Assembly: GCA_004794785.1 (NCBI GenBank)
Contig: SJOL01006765.1
Span: forward strand, 175,590-239,589
Direction: 5' to 3'
DNA length: 64,000 bases
Source of the DNA: Opisthorchis felineus
Lineage: Eukaryota; Platyhelminthes; Trematoda; Opisthorchiida; Opisthorchiidae
Below the pieces are notes generated by a model. It had not been told where the DNA came from. It saw nothing but the letters and a program-made list of their open reading frames with translations, and did no database searches. The position numbers and the translations under genes are program-made. Positions 1 through 11,283 of the stretch are shown here, piece after piece (the first letter of the stretch is position 1; each line of letters begins with the position of its first letter).

Positions 1-618
1 GGACTAGCTGGAGATGAGGTTATTTCTCGAATCGGAAAGGCCAGGGCAGCTTTTGCCAACCTCCGACACCTATGGCGCCGACGTGACGTGAGTCTGTCTG
101 TCAAGGAAAGAGTTTACACTGCGGTGGTACGATCCATACTGCTTTATGGATCAGAGACGTGGCCCCTACGCGCAGGGGACATACGGAAGATGTCAGTGTT
201 TGACCATCGGTGTCTCCGAAGCATTGGTCAGGTCTGGTGGGAACATCGGATTAGCAATGCTGAAGTACGCCAGATGGTCCTGGGAAGAAGGTACTCTCCA
301 GCGATAGATGAATTACTCACGCTTCATAGGCTGCGCTGGTTAGGACATGTACTCCGCATGCCAGAAGACCGCCTGCCTCGCAGAGCTCTCTTCGCCCAGT
401 CCTGTGCTGAGTGGAAGCGACCGAGAGGTGGACAGTGTATGACCCGGCAATGAAGCACGAAAACACTAACCAGTAAACTTAGTTGGGTGGGCAACTGGCG
501 CCTTCCTGGATGGGGACCCCGGGACTCAAATCACCAGTGGTTAATGACTTTGGCGGAAATGGCCCAATCGCGCAGTCAATGGCGCTCCTGCATCAAAGCT
601 ATCGCTTTCAATGCGTAG
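1..618 (+). pseudogene. 3' end of a non-LTR retrotransposon reverse transcriptase (copy 1, cut by window start)
   Basis: Frame 1 is open from the first base to a TGA at 451-453. The same frame then continues to a TAG at 616-618, so one in-frame stop splits an otherwise intact reading frame. The translation has the C-terminal block that follows the RT palm in this element type: A-F-A-N-L-R-H-L-W-R-R-R-D, V-V-R-S-I-L-L-Y-G-S-E-T-W-P-L-R, F-D-H-R-C-L-R-S-I, R-L-R-W-L-G-H-V-L-R-M-P, and near the end W-R-L-P-G-W-G-P-R-D and S-Q-W-R-S-C-I. The palm and endonuclease would lie left of the window. I place it with the RTE/SR2-like trematode elements from memory. It is the best preserved RT fragment here, which suggests a fairly recent copy, but it cannot be active as it stands. 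Confidence 0.85.
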
Positions 619-784
619 CTACCCAATCTCTGAACAAACTGCACATGCATTCGCCTCCAAAGCTGGTCGTGCGTTCCACATGCCCGTTTTCCGGTGATCG
701 AAAGTGTAGCAGCTGGAACCAATGTGCCTATGGTACACGGTTTATAGCTGATAAATTGAAATTGATCTAGGCGAAGAGGTTAGT

Positions 785-2735
785 CCCACCAGAACAACAG
801 TACGACTCTGTGAGACCTCTAAAACTGCGACCGACTCGGAGCCTCAAGACTTACCGGAAAATTGATGGCTAGGGAAAGCTCAAAAAATAGAAAACGTGCG
901 GCCATTGGAAGTAGTCGAATTCTTCCAATTAGTCCACAATGGCGGGCCAAGAACGCCATCGAATGAAGTCATGAGGACAATTCAGAGGTCCGTTCCGATT
1001 CCTGACACCTGCTTCGGAGAGTGGCGCACGTCGACGAACAACTTAGCTGGCCTGAGCTACCCAGCATAACGATCAACACACAAACAGTTTCATAAGTGGA
1101 TACGAAATGCTCGGTCCCAACATAAGACGAAGCCAAAAAGGAAATCAAACTTTTGAAACGAAATAGGGCATCCGGTTCTGACTGTCTTGCCCTGCTTTCT
1201 TTACGGGTGGGGAGAAAAACTCGCCTGACAAAATTCATGCAGAGCATTTGGACGACGAAGGAAGTGTCAAAGAAGTGGTAGATATCTGATGCCCCGCCCT
1301 GAGAAAGGGGGTTAGATCCGAAGGTGAAAACAATGGAGGTATCAGAATGGTCACCGTCGAGTCTAAGGCACTTAAAGTTATCATCGTTTGCAGGCTTACT
1401 AGCACTCACGAGAGGCAGAGTCGTGAAAACAAAGCAGAGTTTCGTCCGGGTCTGGATGCACTGGCCAGTATTTTTCTTACAACTTCTCGAACACCGCAAC
1501 ACATATTGAAAGCCAACATTTTTGTCTTTCTGTATCTAAAAGCAGTGTCCGACTCAGTAAATCGCACTGCGTTGTTTGCCGAACGCTTTCGTCACACTCC
1601 TCCAATCCTTATACTCTGACATTCATTGGCATGTGAAACTCTAGGGAGAGTATCCTACTGAGTTCAGCAAAAATGGTGTCCATCAAAGTCACCCTTTGTC
1701 GCCTTCACTCTGCAAATTTGCAATCGAATTAATTATGATAGAGGCGTTCGCTACATTTTCTACCGCTGGAGATCTTGAGGTCTTGGAGTATGCGGACGAC
1801 GTGGCGCTACTTGGTTCAGGTTCCCTCCTAGTACAAAATACACCAAGTGATCTAAACAACGTTACCATGCTTTTTGGCATGCGCTTTGCGCCTTCAAAGT
1901 GCAGCGTTAATCCAAGACTGCGCGAGTGCACAACCAAGGTTGGTCATGGCATCAGAACAAGAATCCCCATCCCGGTGGTTTTATCACGCCGGATAACTGC
2001 ACTGATGACGAAATGAATGTCCCGCTTTCATTCAGCCCGGGCATCTCTGGGGCCGATGTGACAGTAACCCATTGAGGAAATCCAGGGTTTGCACCGCGGT
2101 AGTAAAGTCAGTGCTCTTTCACAGCTAATAAAAAACAATCGTTCAGCTGTAGCTCAATTTTGGTGCCTAACTGCCATGCCACCAGAAGGAAGCACGAGGG
2201 CTGAGATACTGCCAGGTTGCCCAAGCCAAGACACGGGAAGTCGAGAGGCAGAGGTCGGGTTCGAACCACGGACCTTCCGGTCAGTAAATTCGCGACCTAA
2301 CCACTGAGCCATCTCGAATCTGTGAACCCTGGACACTGTTCGCTGGAGACCAAAATAGATTGCTTGCCGCCGACCACCGTGCCTTCGAAACATGTATCAT
2401 GAGAACACAAAATTAGCAACGTTAAAGTGCAGCAAAAGGCTTTTAGCAACAAGTCAGCTGCTTGTCCAATTGATGAGTTCATTCGGTTGCATCAAATACG
2501 ATGGCTCCGCCATGTGCTCCGTGTGCTTGCTGACCAACTGTCCCACCGGGACCTATTTGCTGCGGTGGGTTCCAACTTGCAGATATGACAAGGTGGACAA
2601 CACATGACCTGTAGACAGAGCACGACAAATATGACACAGGGTCTTGACTGCACTGATGCATATCGTTTGCAAGATTTGAGTATCAAGGACACAAACATGG
2701 CGATGTCACGAAACCAGTGGAGGTGCTGTATCTAT
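785..2735 (+). pseudogene. Decayed non-LTR reverse transcriptase (copy 2), interrupted by a SINE
   Basis: Relics of most of an RT lie in order, with several frameshifts and stops. Around 1005-1290 are D-E-Q-L-S-W-P and I-K-L-L-K-R-N-R-A-S-G-S-D. Around 1430-1600 are F-R-P-G (finger region) and I-F-V-F-L-Y-L-K-A-V-S-D-S-V, the palm A block with its first aspartate changed. At 1789-1800 is the catalytic Y-A-D-D box, followed by M-R-F-A-P-S-K-C. The frame then decays up to about 2120. A minus-strand SINE fills 2125-2322. The same RT resumes with H-Q-I-R-W-L-R-H-V-L-R-V at about 2490 and M-S-R-N-Q-W-R-C-C-I near 2710. It belongs to the same family as copy 1 but is much older. Its 5' limit is uncertain. 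Confidence 0.8.
2125..2322 (-). mobile_element. tRNA-derived SINE inserted in RT copy 2
   Basis: On the minus strand this begins with a tRNA-like head. An A-box TGGCTCAGTGG lies at 2311-2301 and a B-box GGTTCGAACCC at 2267-2257, the internal RNA polymerase III promoter. A body of about 110 bases follows, ending in an A/T-rich tail near 2127-2140. At least four other full or near-full copies lie in this window. The RT sequence is continuous across the two sides of the insert, so the SINE arrived after the RT copy. Confidence 0.88.
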
Positions 2736-3438
2736 TTTTTCGTTCTTAATCACTAACACATTGTCGTTTTTTATTTTCAACTGGTATGTGGTTTCCCGGC
2801 ATCTTCACCGTAACGGTCACGGTCTTTTAAGTAACAAGCAGTATGGCTGTCTGTAGAGACCCGTTAAATAGAAGTCTCAATGTCAACACAAGGACTCTTG
2901 AAAGGGGTTTCAATATGGAAGGGCTCAGTCTTGGACAAAATTAAAAGGTCGATTTTTAGCTAGCCTGAGACCTTCTAAAACATGGATGGTTTGAGGTGCC
3001 AAACTACTGGGTCCGTTTGACTGTCTTTGCTAACTCCAGCTTAACGTCACTTTGACAGGCACACCGAGCCATAGCTTGGTACTACAAAAATCGAGAGTAT
3101 TCCCGCCCTCACGGTGACGCTTGCAAGCTTGGCGTTCTTAACCGTCAGCTTTCTAAATTCGCTATTCTACCATAGAGATAGACCCGTTAGTCAGATTCCT
3201 TTTAGCAAGGGTAATTCTTTGGTCAATGTCACGGTGTTTCGTTTCAGTTTCATCCACATATCTTTTATCGCATCCGTAAACGCTATTTTCAACAACACAG
3301 GGGTGTACGACTTAGCAGACAATGTGATTTAGTTTCTTAGAAACATCTCATCTTGTCTGGCGGATTTGTTGGGTGCACCTACACATACCATTTGAAACCA
3401 CGTGCGTTCCATTCTGCGACACACTGTAAATACGACAT
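2736..3438. other. No recognisable gene
   Basis: Only short frames occur here, such as 3114-3332 (+), which translates to a hydrophobic peptide without known motifs. I see no splice-bounded exon, tRNA or repeat family shared with the rest of the window. Confidence 0.5.
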
Positions 3439-4202
3439 TCAAGGTCCGGTTTGCTTAGCTACTTCCTCAACGTGTGGCATCTGGTACATACTTGGAAGGA
3501 TGAATGCTAGTGTTTCTACACCAAAGGTTCTACTTGAGGCGACTTCGTTTTTCCAGCCACCTATGGTGAGTAGTTTAAGGCCCTCTGTGATGATGTTTAG
3601 ACGAATGAACGGTAGCACACGTCCTTGCAACATTGCCGGCAGGCTACGACCGCTACCCTGGGGTATTAGTAAACCGTGCCTATCAATTGTGTCCCTTAGA
3701 TTTATCACCTGATAGCCTGTATACTCAGTAACCCTATGGGATGACTTCGTCTGGTCATAGCACCGACAACCTCGCCCAGAGTCAGGCCTATCGTTGCAAT
3801 CTTGGAGGAGAAATCTGTACCCAATGTAATCTCATGATCACGAAAAGTTGCAGTTTAGCGCAACGATCTCCGCACGTGGACTGAGAGCTGGGACTATTTA
3901 CTACCAATACTGCGGGCATTTGTATAGTACAGTGGAACGTAACTGTTCCTCTGCCCTTGTGATCGATCAAGCTTGGCGTCTTTGAAATCACTGCTCAGTG
4001 GTTCCCGGAGATCACTCATTTGAATTTCCACCGGCCCATTATATGGTGTGGCCAATGCAGCTGAAAACAAGAAGGTAATGACTGACTGCACCGCACTATT
4101 TGTGTTGCGCATCAGTATGTCACAAAAAACTGGGTGCGGTTTGGTGATTTTCCCCTGGAAACAACAGGCGTGTGTAAAAAGTGGATTTCGTCCACTAGCC
4201 AC
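3439..4202 (-). pseudogene. Possible decayed non-LTR endonuclease region
   Basis: On the minus strand near 3905-3950 the frame reads V-P-L-Y-Y-T-N-A-R-S-I-G-S-K. This resembles the N-A-R-S-L opening of CR1/jockey-type apurinic-like endonucleases. Two longer minus-strand frames, 3894-4202 and 3439-3708, flank it but show no further diagnostic residues. The call rests on one short motif and could be chance. Confidence 0.25.
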
Positions 4203-6099
4203 AGCTTAAAACTAGTCACAGCGTCTCAGAATCGTTCGTCCCACGGATAATGGCCAGGGTGATCGACTTCCTTGTTGGATGGTCGTATTCCACTTCCAAG
4301 CCCAATCACCCACTTATACTCTCAAAGTCAATAAGTTAACAGAATGGAGCGCAGTCCCCGCAGTCGTCGTCCCTCTCCTTCTATAAGCGACAGCGCAACG
4401 CCGTGAATAACCACACTTCGATTTCCACCGGTGGTAAGGTCATGGCTATCTTGCAAAACCCAGTGATTTGCTCATCACTCCTACTGTTCTGATTCAGCTT
4501 GTATTTTTACCAAACTCTGATGCCCCACGAAAGTACGCTGTTCTCCCTCAGTTTGCCTGTCCTCTATGGGTTTTCCGTACGCCTCACCAAATTCCATGCA
4601 CTTAGCGGCGACACCGCTTTCGTTTGTCACTAGGACAAACGGTGACTTATCTCAGTTTATGTCCTTCGCTGAAATTGCGTGACAGCTGCTGCACTGAAGG
4701 TTTTCGAGGGGAAAATTTCGGCGATGGCGGTACGCTCGTCCCAACTCTAAGCTCCCTATCGACCTACAAGAGTGATGATATACGAACTGGACAAGTGCAT
4801 TGCAGTTCAGCATGACGACCGTATGTCTGGCACGGTCGCTTGCAGAGCCTAGTGCATCGCAAACAACACAATTTACAAAATCAAGGTTGGATACTCCCAG
4901 TAACAACACTGTGTGGGCACTTTCTGCCATCACATGAAATGGATTCCGACTTGTTTGCCACAGGTGCTCGTGATGTAAGAACAGAAACGATGGTTTTCGG
5001 GCTTTATGTCGGGTGTAACCTCGTTTAAAAAAAGGATCAAAGAACACCGAAAGTAACGGTGGTCTACAAGTTGAGAGCTGTAACACTGACCGCACACATG
5101 AGTGATCATAGCTTCAATTCACAGTAGGCGTCGTGCGACTCACTAAGAAAGATGTCATTAGGACGGATAAATGAGTGTTGACTTCTTCGGTCCATCCATC
5201 GGAATCTGGCACGATGACGCGCACCGTTTGAAGGTTCTCCAGTTCACACGGCTGAAATGGAAGCAGTGGCTTAAGAACTGGAAAGACGTCATGAAGCACC
5301 CCTAAGCTTCTTGATGCGTTAAAAACATAAAGTTCAAAACTGCCTCTTGGGTCGCAGACCGATCTTCAAGGTGATAAAGCTGACCAACTTTGACTAGCGT
5401 TAGCACCAACATTTGGCGAATCATGCTGCCAGCCTAGGCACAACGTCAGCAAACAGTGTCAGCATGTTAAGTGTTTTTCCGGGTCACAGCCCATGCCTAG
5501 TGTGTTGCCTAATTTTCACATTACCACACAATGTGGTACGGCTCTTGCGCTGGAGATTGATCCCCAATACCTCATTTATCAATGTGCAAAGTCACACGTG
5601 CGGTATTTCTGAGCCAACAACTCGGTTGTCCGTTCTCTCTCTCAAACGCAAAAGCGTTTGACTGATTAGTAACGCTCGATTTTTTACCCGACAGTCTCTG
5701 AACTGTAACCTAAGAGCTGCTCTACTGAGATACACCGATAGAAAACCACATCCTGACTGTTTTGAGCAAATCAGAATCGCAGTCACTTCCCGTATTTTCC
5801 AGTCTATTTCCACGAGTTTCACGGCTGTTTGCCAGACAAGGAATTGCCTTCGAGTTGTCCTGCCTGAATACCCCACAATAATTAAGATTTTGGTGACGTG
5901 ACACAATTTCCTTGAGTCTAATACAATGTGTCGTGCCTCATCCCACAGCTCCGCGACAATATGCAATGATGTTGACATTTACCACCATCAATTTATTTGA
6001 ACCCACACCGGGCCAAACTAAGAAAAAAATCCACGAAAATGATTGGTTTAAAAATTGTCATGTGACGAGGTAACAAGCGCAGGCAGCTTGACACAAAGG
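4203..6099. other. No recognisable gene
   Basis: Frames of 60-147 codons occur on both strands, the longest at 4652-5095 (-). None shows a domain, repeat or splice pattern that I recognise, and their composition looks like noncoding DNA. Confidence 0.5.
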
Positions 6100-6620
6100 A
6101 TTGCTGTGTTTGTCAGAGCTTCCCGAGTCAGGGCAGTTTTGATCTATCAGCGGCTTCGGTTCTCCCGAAGGCCACAAGTGAACAAACTGGCAGTGTCGCT
6201 CTTTGTGGGCTCAACTTTGAGAGGTAATATTGGAGGCACAGGGACTCACATAAAAAGTTGCCAAAAGTGATTTGAATTGGATTTTCCACGCCGCAAGGAC
6301 CACTAACCAACCAACCAGAATGAGGAAGTCTGTTGTCAAGTGAGTATGCGCGCTGAAAACATGAAAAGCTCCCTACCGTGCCCCCGCCATATATTTATAT
6401 GGACAGGGGTGAAAGATCATCCGCAATACCTTGATCAACCGAGGTGTAAATGCGCACCAAGCCCTCCCCGGTGGCAGCAGCAGTTCAGCAGAAAGAGAAC
6501 AAAAGGATTGCGGCATGCTCCGACGCCCTTGAATTTGAGGCTCGCAACCATCATTTCGGCCACTAGTCGGACAAATTTAGTAAGGGTCATGAGGTACGTT
6601 ATGGGTAGATAATTTAGTAG
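6100..6620 (-). pseudogene. CR1-like reverse transcriptase, extreme 3' end (decayed)
   Basis: Minus-strand translation gives R-G-H-G-R-E-L-F-M-F-S-A-R near 6370 and a degenerate V-A-E-M-M-V-A-S-L-K upstream. These match the [13 protein letters not shown] and [10 protein letters not shown] blocks of the better copy at 6757-8484. Its final part (about 6130-6290) pairs with the end of that copy, sharing L-C-E-S followed by a Q about four residues later. Several stops and shifts make it a pseudogene. Confidence 0.65.
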
Positions 6621-6756
6621 GATTATTCATAAGGCGGACCGATGCAGGTTCCATAGAAAGTCCAGAATTCAATACGACTAATACGAAGAAATCGCACCGG
6701 ATCATCAGAATACTCACAAATGCCCGGGGAAATAGACCCAATTTGGCCCCCAGTTA

Positions 6757-6788
6757 CACGGATTCATGGATTCACGAATTCACGGATT
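6757..6788 (-). repeat. Octamer tail of the CR1-like element
   Basis: Four consecutive 8-bp units read on the plus strand as CACGGATT, CATGGATT, CACGAATT and CACGGATT. CR1-clade elements characteristically end in a short 8-bp tandem repeat rather than poly(A). The position, just past the RT 3' region on the minus strand, fits. Confidence 0.7.
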
Positions 6789-8484
6789 GATACACAGGAT
6801 CGAGGCTTTCGCCCAAGTTTCCAGGGCTGGTTTTGTTCTTTTTGTTCAGCGGCTGCCGTTCACCTGAAAGGCACAAGCGAAAAAGGGTGCAGCACTGCTT
6901 TTTAGGTTCTCAGCGCAGGGGCAGTAAGCTTGCTTGCGCGGGGACTCGCATGAAAGAGTGTCCAATAGTGCCTTGAACAGGATTATGGATGCAGTCTGGG
7001 AAACCGTCGGAGGAAGGTTATTACACATAACAGCTACCCGAAATGATAAAAAATTCTGCCCAATGAAATTGTGCGCTCTGAGCTTGAAAATCTTCTTACC
7101 GTGTCCCCGCCGTGTGTTTGCTGCGTCAACGGTGAAAAACCTGTTGACCAAACATAGTTCAAACAGGGCATAAGTAAGAATAAGGTCGCATCGGAGGCGA
7201 CGGTATTCCAGGGGAAAGCGGTCAAGCACCGCGAGACGCGTTTCGTAGTCTACGGATTTAAGGCCGGTAACCATTTTCGTAGCAGCTCGCTGGACACGCT
7301 CAATGAGGGTTGCGTCCTTCGTGCGTCCTGAGTAAACAACTTGGTTGGCATATTTAAGAAGCGGTCTCGCGTAATCCTCATAGAGTATTTGGGACTCCTT
7401 GCGAGTAATACAGGAAGAGTTGAGCCGACTCATACGTAAAACGGCGAATGCCTTTCGGCCCTATTTCGCATGGTGCAGTGGGAAGGACATGTTTGAAGAC
7501 AGCCAGATACCCAAATCCTTTTTGGTATCTATCCTCGTGATTTCTTCTGGTCCATTCTCACCACGACAAAGGCGTTCGCTGAGTCTCCTCCGAATGACCT
7601 ACGGACGCATTTTTTACCATTCAGAGTAAGGTGCGCAATATACTACGGCCTATCCTCGCCGTGCACAACGGGGGCGCTTGCCTGACCCCACCATGATGGC
7701 ATACAGACACATCTTTCGTCATTCAGAACAAGTTGCCAGTCCAGCGTATGCTGTTTTGCCGCCTTGACACCAGCTTGAAGTTCGTTGGCGTTTTCACCCC
7801 ACCACTTCTAGCCGCCCGCATGTAGAAGAGATTAGCTTGACAGGGGAACAAGTAGGTCGTCGATCATGGTTAGCTATAGAAACAGTACTAAGGCTCAACT
7901 TAGGGGGATATAAATGGAGGTCGGTATATAAGTGCAGGTCGATCCTAACTCCGCTCGGGTTGGTGTAACGGAAAGGAAGGCTTTGATGAAGCGAAGGATT
8001 TTCTGTTGGGTCCCACAGGTTGGAGGCCTGCGGAACAGTGCGAAGTGTGAAAGTCCGTCGAGTGCTTTTGTAAAGTTAAAAAATGTAGAATGTAACTGTT
8101 TACCTCTGAGTTGTTTCAGATCGTCCATGAACACGGGAGCTCTCGTCGCGCAGGAACAGTTTGAAAGACATCCGGTTTGCATTGTGAGCTAACCATCGGT
8201 AATGACGTGATTTAGAAGGACCAACTTTAGCCCACTTCTGGCCGCCCTGCAAGTCTGGCACTGTGCATGTGGCCGCAGCGGGATCAGCGATTATCAATTT
8301 TCAGGGCCGATGTAGCGATAGGTTCCTTTGAGGCATGTGGAAGAATGCATTCCTCGAGCAACCGACCAAACGTCAGACAAAAATATTTGGGAGGGCGGAC
8401 GACGCTGCCTTCGGGGTCGATGGATTCACCTCTCCTAGCCCGGTCGACCCGAAAGAATCCATCCTGTTCAAAGATTTGCACGGT
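6757..8484 (-). mobile_element. CR1-like non-LTR retrotransposon, 5'-truncated, decayed
   Basis: This element reads right to left. Near 8300-8340 is a decayed P-H-A-S-K-E-P-I-A-T block. At 8180-7930 the frame covers the RT fingers and palm A (N-C-S-C-A-T-R-A-P-V-F-M-D-D; F-F-N-F-T-K-A-L-D). The palm C box has decayed from F-A-D-D to M-I-D-D near 7860. A long open frame, 7433-6846, gives the thumb and C-terminus, with [28 protein letters not shown] and [13 protein letters not shown]. The 3' untranslated part runs to an octamer tail at 6788-6757. The 195-codon C-terminal frame has survived intact while the centre has not. Confidence 0.8.
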
Positions 8485-10845
8485 CTTCCTCTCGGAAGAG
8501 CAGTTTGGTCGTAGAATATGCTTAGCTCCATCATGCCGAGGCTTATGTTAGCTGGGGGAAGAGTGAAATGTGGCTCCCACCACCACTACTAGGTTTCCTA
8601 ATAGTCCTCCAGGTATGTGCCAAAAAGACACCTGGTCCGTATGATCGACTGTAACGTGTATAGATTTCTAATAAATTTGCCGAATCATGCTTGATACCTT
8701 GGTCACCTTCGTAAATTTATTTGCTGGCGCTCCAACTTACAGTATGAAATACTGGCTAGCTCTCGTGATCTCCTACGGTCATAGCATTGAAGAACTGTTT
8801 GGAGTTTGTTCATGAAATGACAATTTTCCGGAGTCAAGTACTTCAAGAACTCATTTAGAAACCTGGAAGTTAACTATCCCAGTGTGTTCCACATCTCAGA
8901 AGGTTTGTAAGGACATTGAACCGTGGACAGGGTGTACCTGCAGTGCAATGATGTATGGGCAAAAAACAATGGTTAGCGCCTACTTTTCAAGGATCGTGTG
9001 AATTGAGGCGTTTTTGTTGATCCACCCAGGCTCTTGAATGTAGGCGGAGAATAGTGATGCCTGTTAGTCTGTGTGCCACATCGTCCACGTTAGGAAACAA
9101 AAAACGTGACAGTTGGAAAAGACCACTCTGGCGGTCAGCGCTTTCGGGTTGCCCCTTTATTCCCTCTGCATCCTGGCGTCTCTTTAAACCCTGCAGCATT
9201 TTCTTGTTTTGTTGCTCAGGGCAGATTTTTAAGCGCTGCCTGTTAACAACCAAGTAGGTGTTTGGACGATCTATGGTTTTTGGCTTCACCCAACACAGTC
9301 AACTCCCCTTCAAGGGTCACGTGATTGCTCAGGTGAGCATGGATATTCTAATTCTCACAAAAGTTATATGTTTGTCTGCGATACAGCCTGCTGCGACCGC
9401 ACTCTTTTTACCCATCGTTTTTATCGGTTTTGGTGTGCACGTAAGTATAACTATATATTTATCTAGATTTCCCTTAACTGAGGCCCCCCAGTTTTACCAA
9501 ACATACAGCTATTGCCACATGCCGTATGAAGATCCATTTTAGAGCTTAGCTGTTGCAGTGGAATAAATTCCGCTTTAGTAGGCTTCGCTTCACTAGTTCC
9601 TGGGGTTGTGTGCGTATGCAAGTACCTTGCCCTTTGACGTAAGTTTGCGTACCACACTTCTCCTGGGTTGTGATGGTATTTTCATTTTTTGTTTCCCCTA
9701 CCTTTCTCTTAAACAAGCCTAAGCTCTCATTCCGATTTGACACGTGGCACTTGTTGCCTCGTCATTCTGTGAGATGAAGAACAGGGTACATTCATTTTGT
9801 GCCAACCTCATCCGATACCTGTTTTACTGGCAGTTTCGCTTACCTAGCGAACGCACTGACTCGCTTCCGCAGCGTTAACCCTGCATACGGCTTAGTTACA
9901 CAGAATGACTGGCCGCGTCCCTAGGTTTGTGCGTCACTTGGTAGTTAGCCGTTGTCGCTCACAGTAAACCCTGCTGTTCTACTGCTTCCTTTTTCCTCCC
10001 ACCGGTCGTGCCATTATGCGTTCCGCTTAATCCAAGACACTTGCTAATAATAATTTCTGTTCCCAGCTTGTTTGTGGCATACCTTCGGACATGAACATGA
10101 TTGCACAGTCAAAATAAAAGCACCACTGACGTCATTTGTGGTGCCAAGAATGCGCGGAATCAGGGTAGTCTCACAAAAGTGCGCACTGTCCAACACAGAC
10201 GACGTCATGCTAAACTGGCACAATCCAAATGCGGTGGACGTCGAGGGAATTAATTGGAACTTTTCCATCTTTTAGAGAAAACACCAAACTGAAGCAAATG
10301 GTTCAGAGATGGTGGACAACAACACAACCGGGGAGGGAAAAACAAAGAGATCCTGCATGGCACGTGATAAGAAGTAGTGTATCGCGGAAAATAAGAAAGA
10401 ATAACGATGAATCTGGAAAAGCAGCATTAAGTTAGTGTTCCGGTCGGTGAAATTTAACCGCAACCTTAAACCACTGTTGGGGCTGCGTGGCCTTGGACTG
10501 TTGAGTTTGTGGTCAGGAGCACGAAAAGCGTAAGTAGGGATGATGAAGTGAAGAAATTCGCAATAGGGATAGGTGGTAGTTTGACTTGCAGAATCATGTT
10601 GTGTAGTTGAGCTGCATACAGCCGTCTGTTTGCACAACCAGCTCCCGATCAGCATTTACGGCCCCCATCCGCCTGTTCCTGCTGCCTAAGAATGATGATA
10701 GTAGAAATAATTCTCAACTAATGAGTGGCATACTTTCAGGCACGATCATGATGGTTCAGTTAGAACAAAGACGCGACTGACACCAGCTGTGGGTGCCAAG
10801 CCATGCGTGGGATTGGGGGACCGATACGAACAATGAGCATTATCC
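8485..10845. other. No recognisable gene
   Basis: The longest frames are 8987-9289 (-) and 10272-10655 (-). A charged frame at 9289-8987 (-) and overlapping plus-strand frames at 10072-10435 could be repeat-derived, but I cannot name a family. Confidence 0.45.
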
Positions 10846-11283
10846 GACACTGAATATGAACTGCGTATACGCCGATGGGTTCAGTCGTCCTGCAGGATCC
10901 TTTGTCGCCAGAATCCCATATAAGGCAAGCTTGTCGGATAAGAAAAACCGTGGAATGTGTGAATGTGCGTGTTGGTAAATCGTTGGCGAGCTTTTGAAGA
11001 GATTGGTTTTGAAGTTATTGATCCTCTGAGCGGGCATAAGATCTCTCATTGTCTGGTTATACAGGTAAAGTGGTTTATGTCGAAATAAGCTGCAGTTGCA
11101 GGAATCTTTCATTTCTCTAATATTTTTGGTGGTCCCACGTTGGACTGATTCTATTAAAGCCAAATCCTTTGTCCTACAAATGACGACAGACCAATACACT
11201 TTATAAAGAGCAGCCCAGTCACGAACGGAAGTGGTTCCAATGATGCCCAGATTTTTCTGAATAACCTGGACTTGTCATGCGCA
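10846..11283 (-). pseudogene. CR1/jockey-like reverse transcriptase C-terminus, second subfamily
   Basis: The minus strand is open from about 11283 to 10840. It reads I-Q-K-N-L-G-I-I-G, L-Y-K-V-Y, T-K-D-L-A-L-I-E-S-V-Q-R-G-T-T-K, then a decayed tail with S-D-K-L-A-L-Y-G. L-I-E-S-V-Q-R followed by T-K is the hallmark of the segment after the RT thumb. The wording differs enough from the element at 6757-8484 that I take it as a separate subfamily. Palm and endonuclease are absent, so it is a 5'-truncated insertion. Confidence 0.7.

Noticed and set aside
2257..2311. A tRNA gene on the minus strand
   Set aside because: The A- and B-boxes are present, but the head does not close into a full cloverleaf and is always followed by the same body, so it is a SINE promoter.
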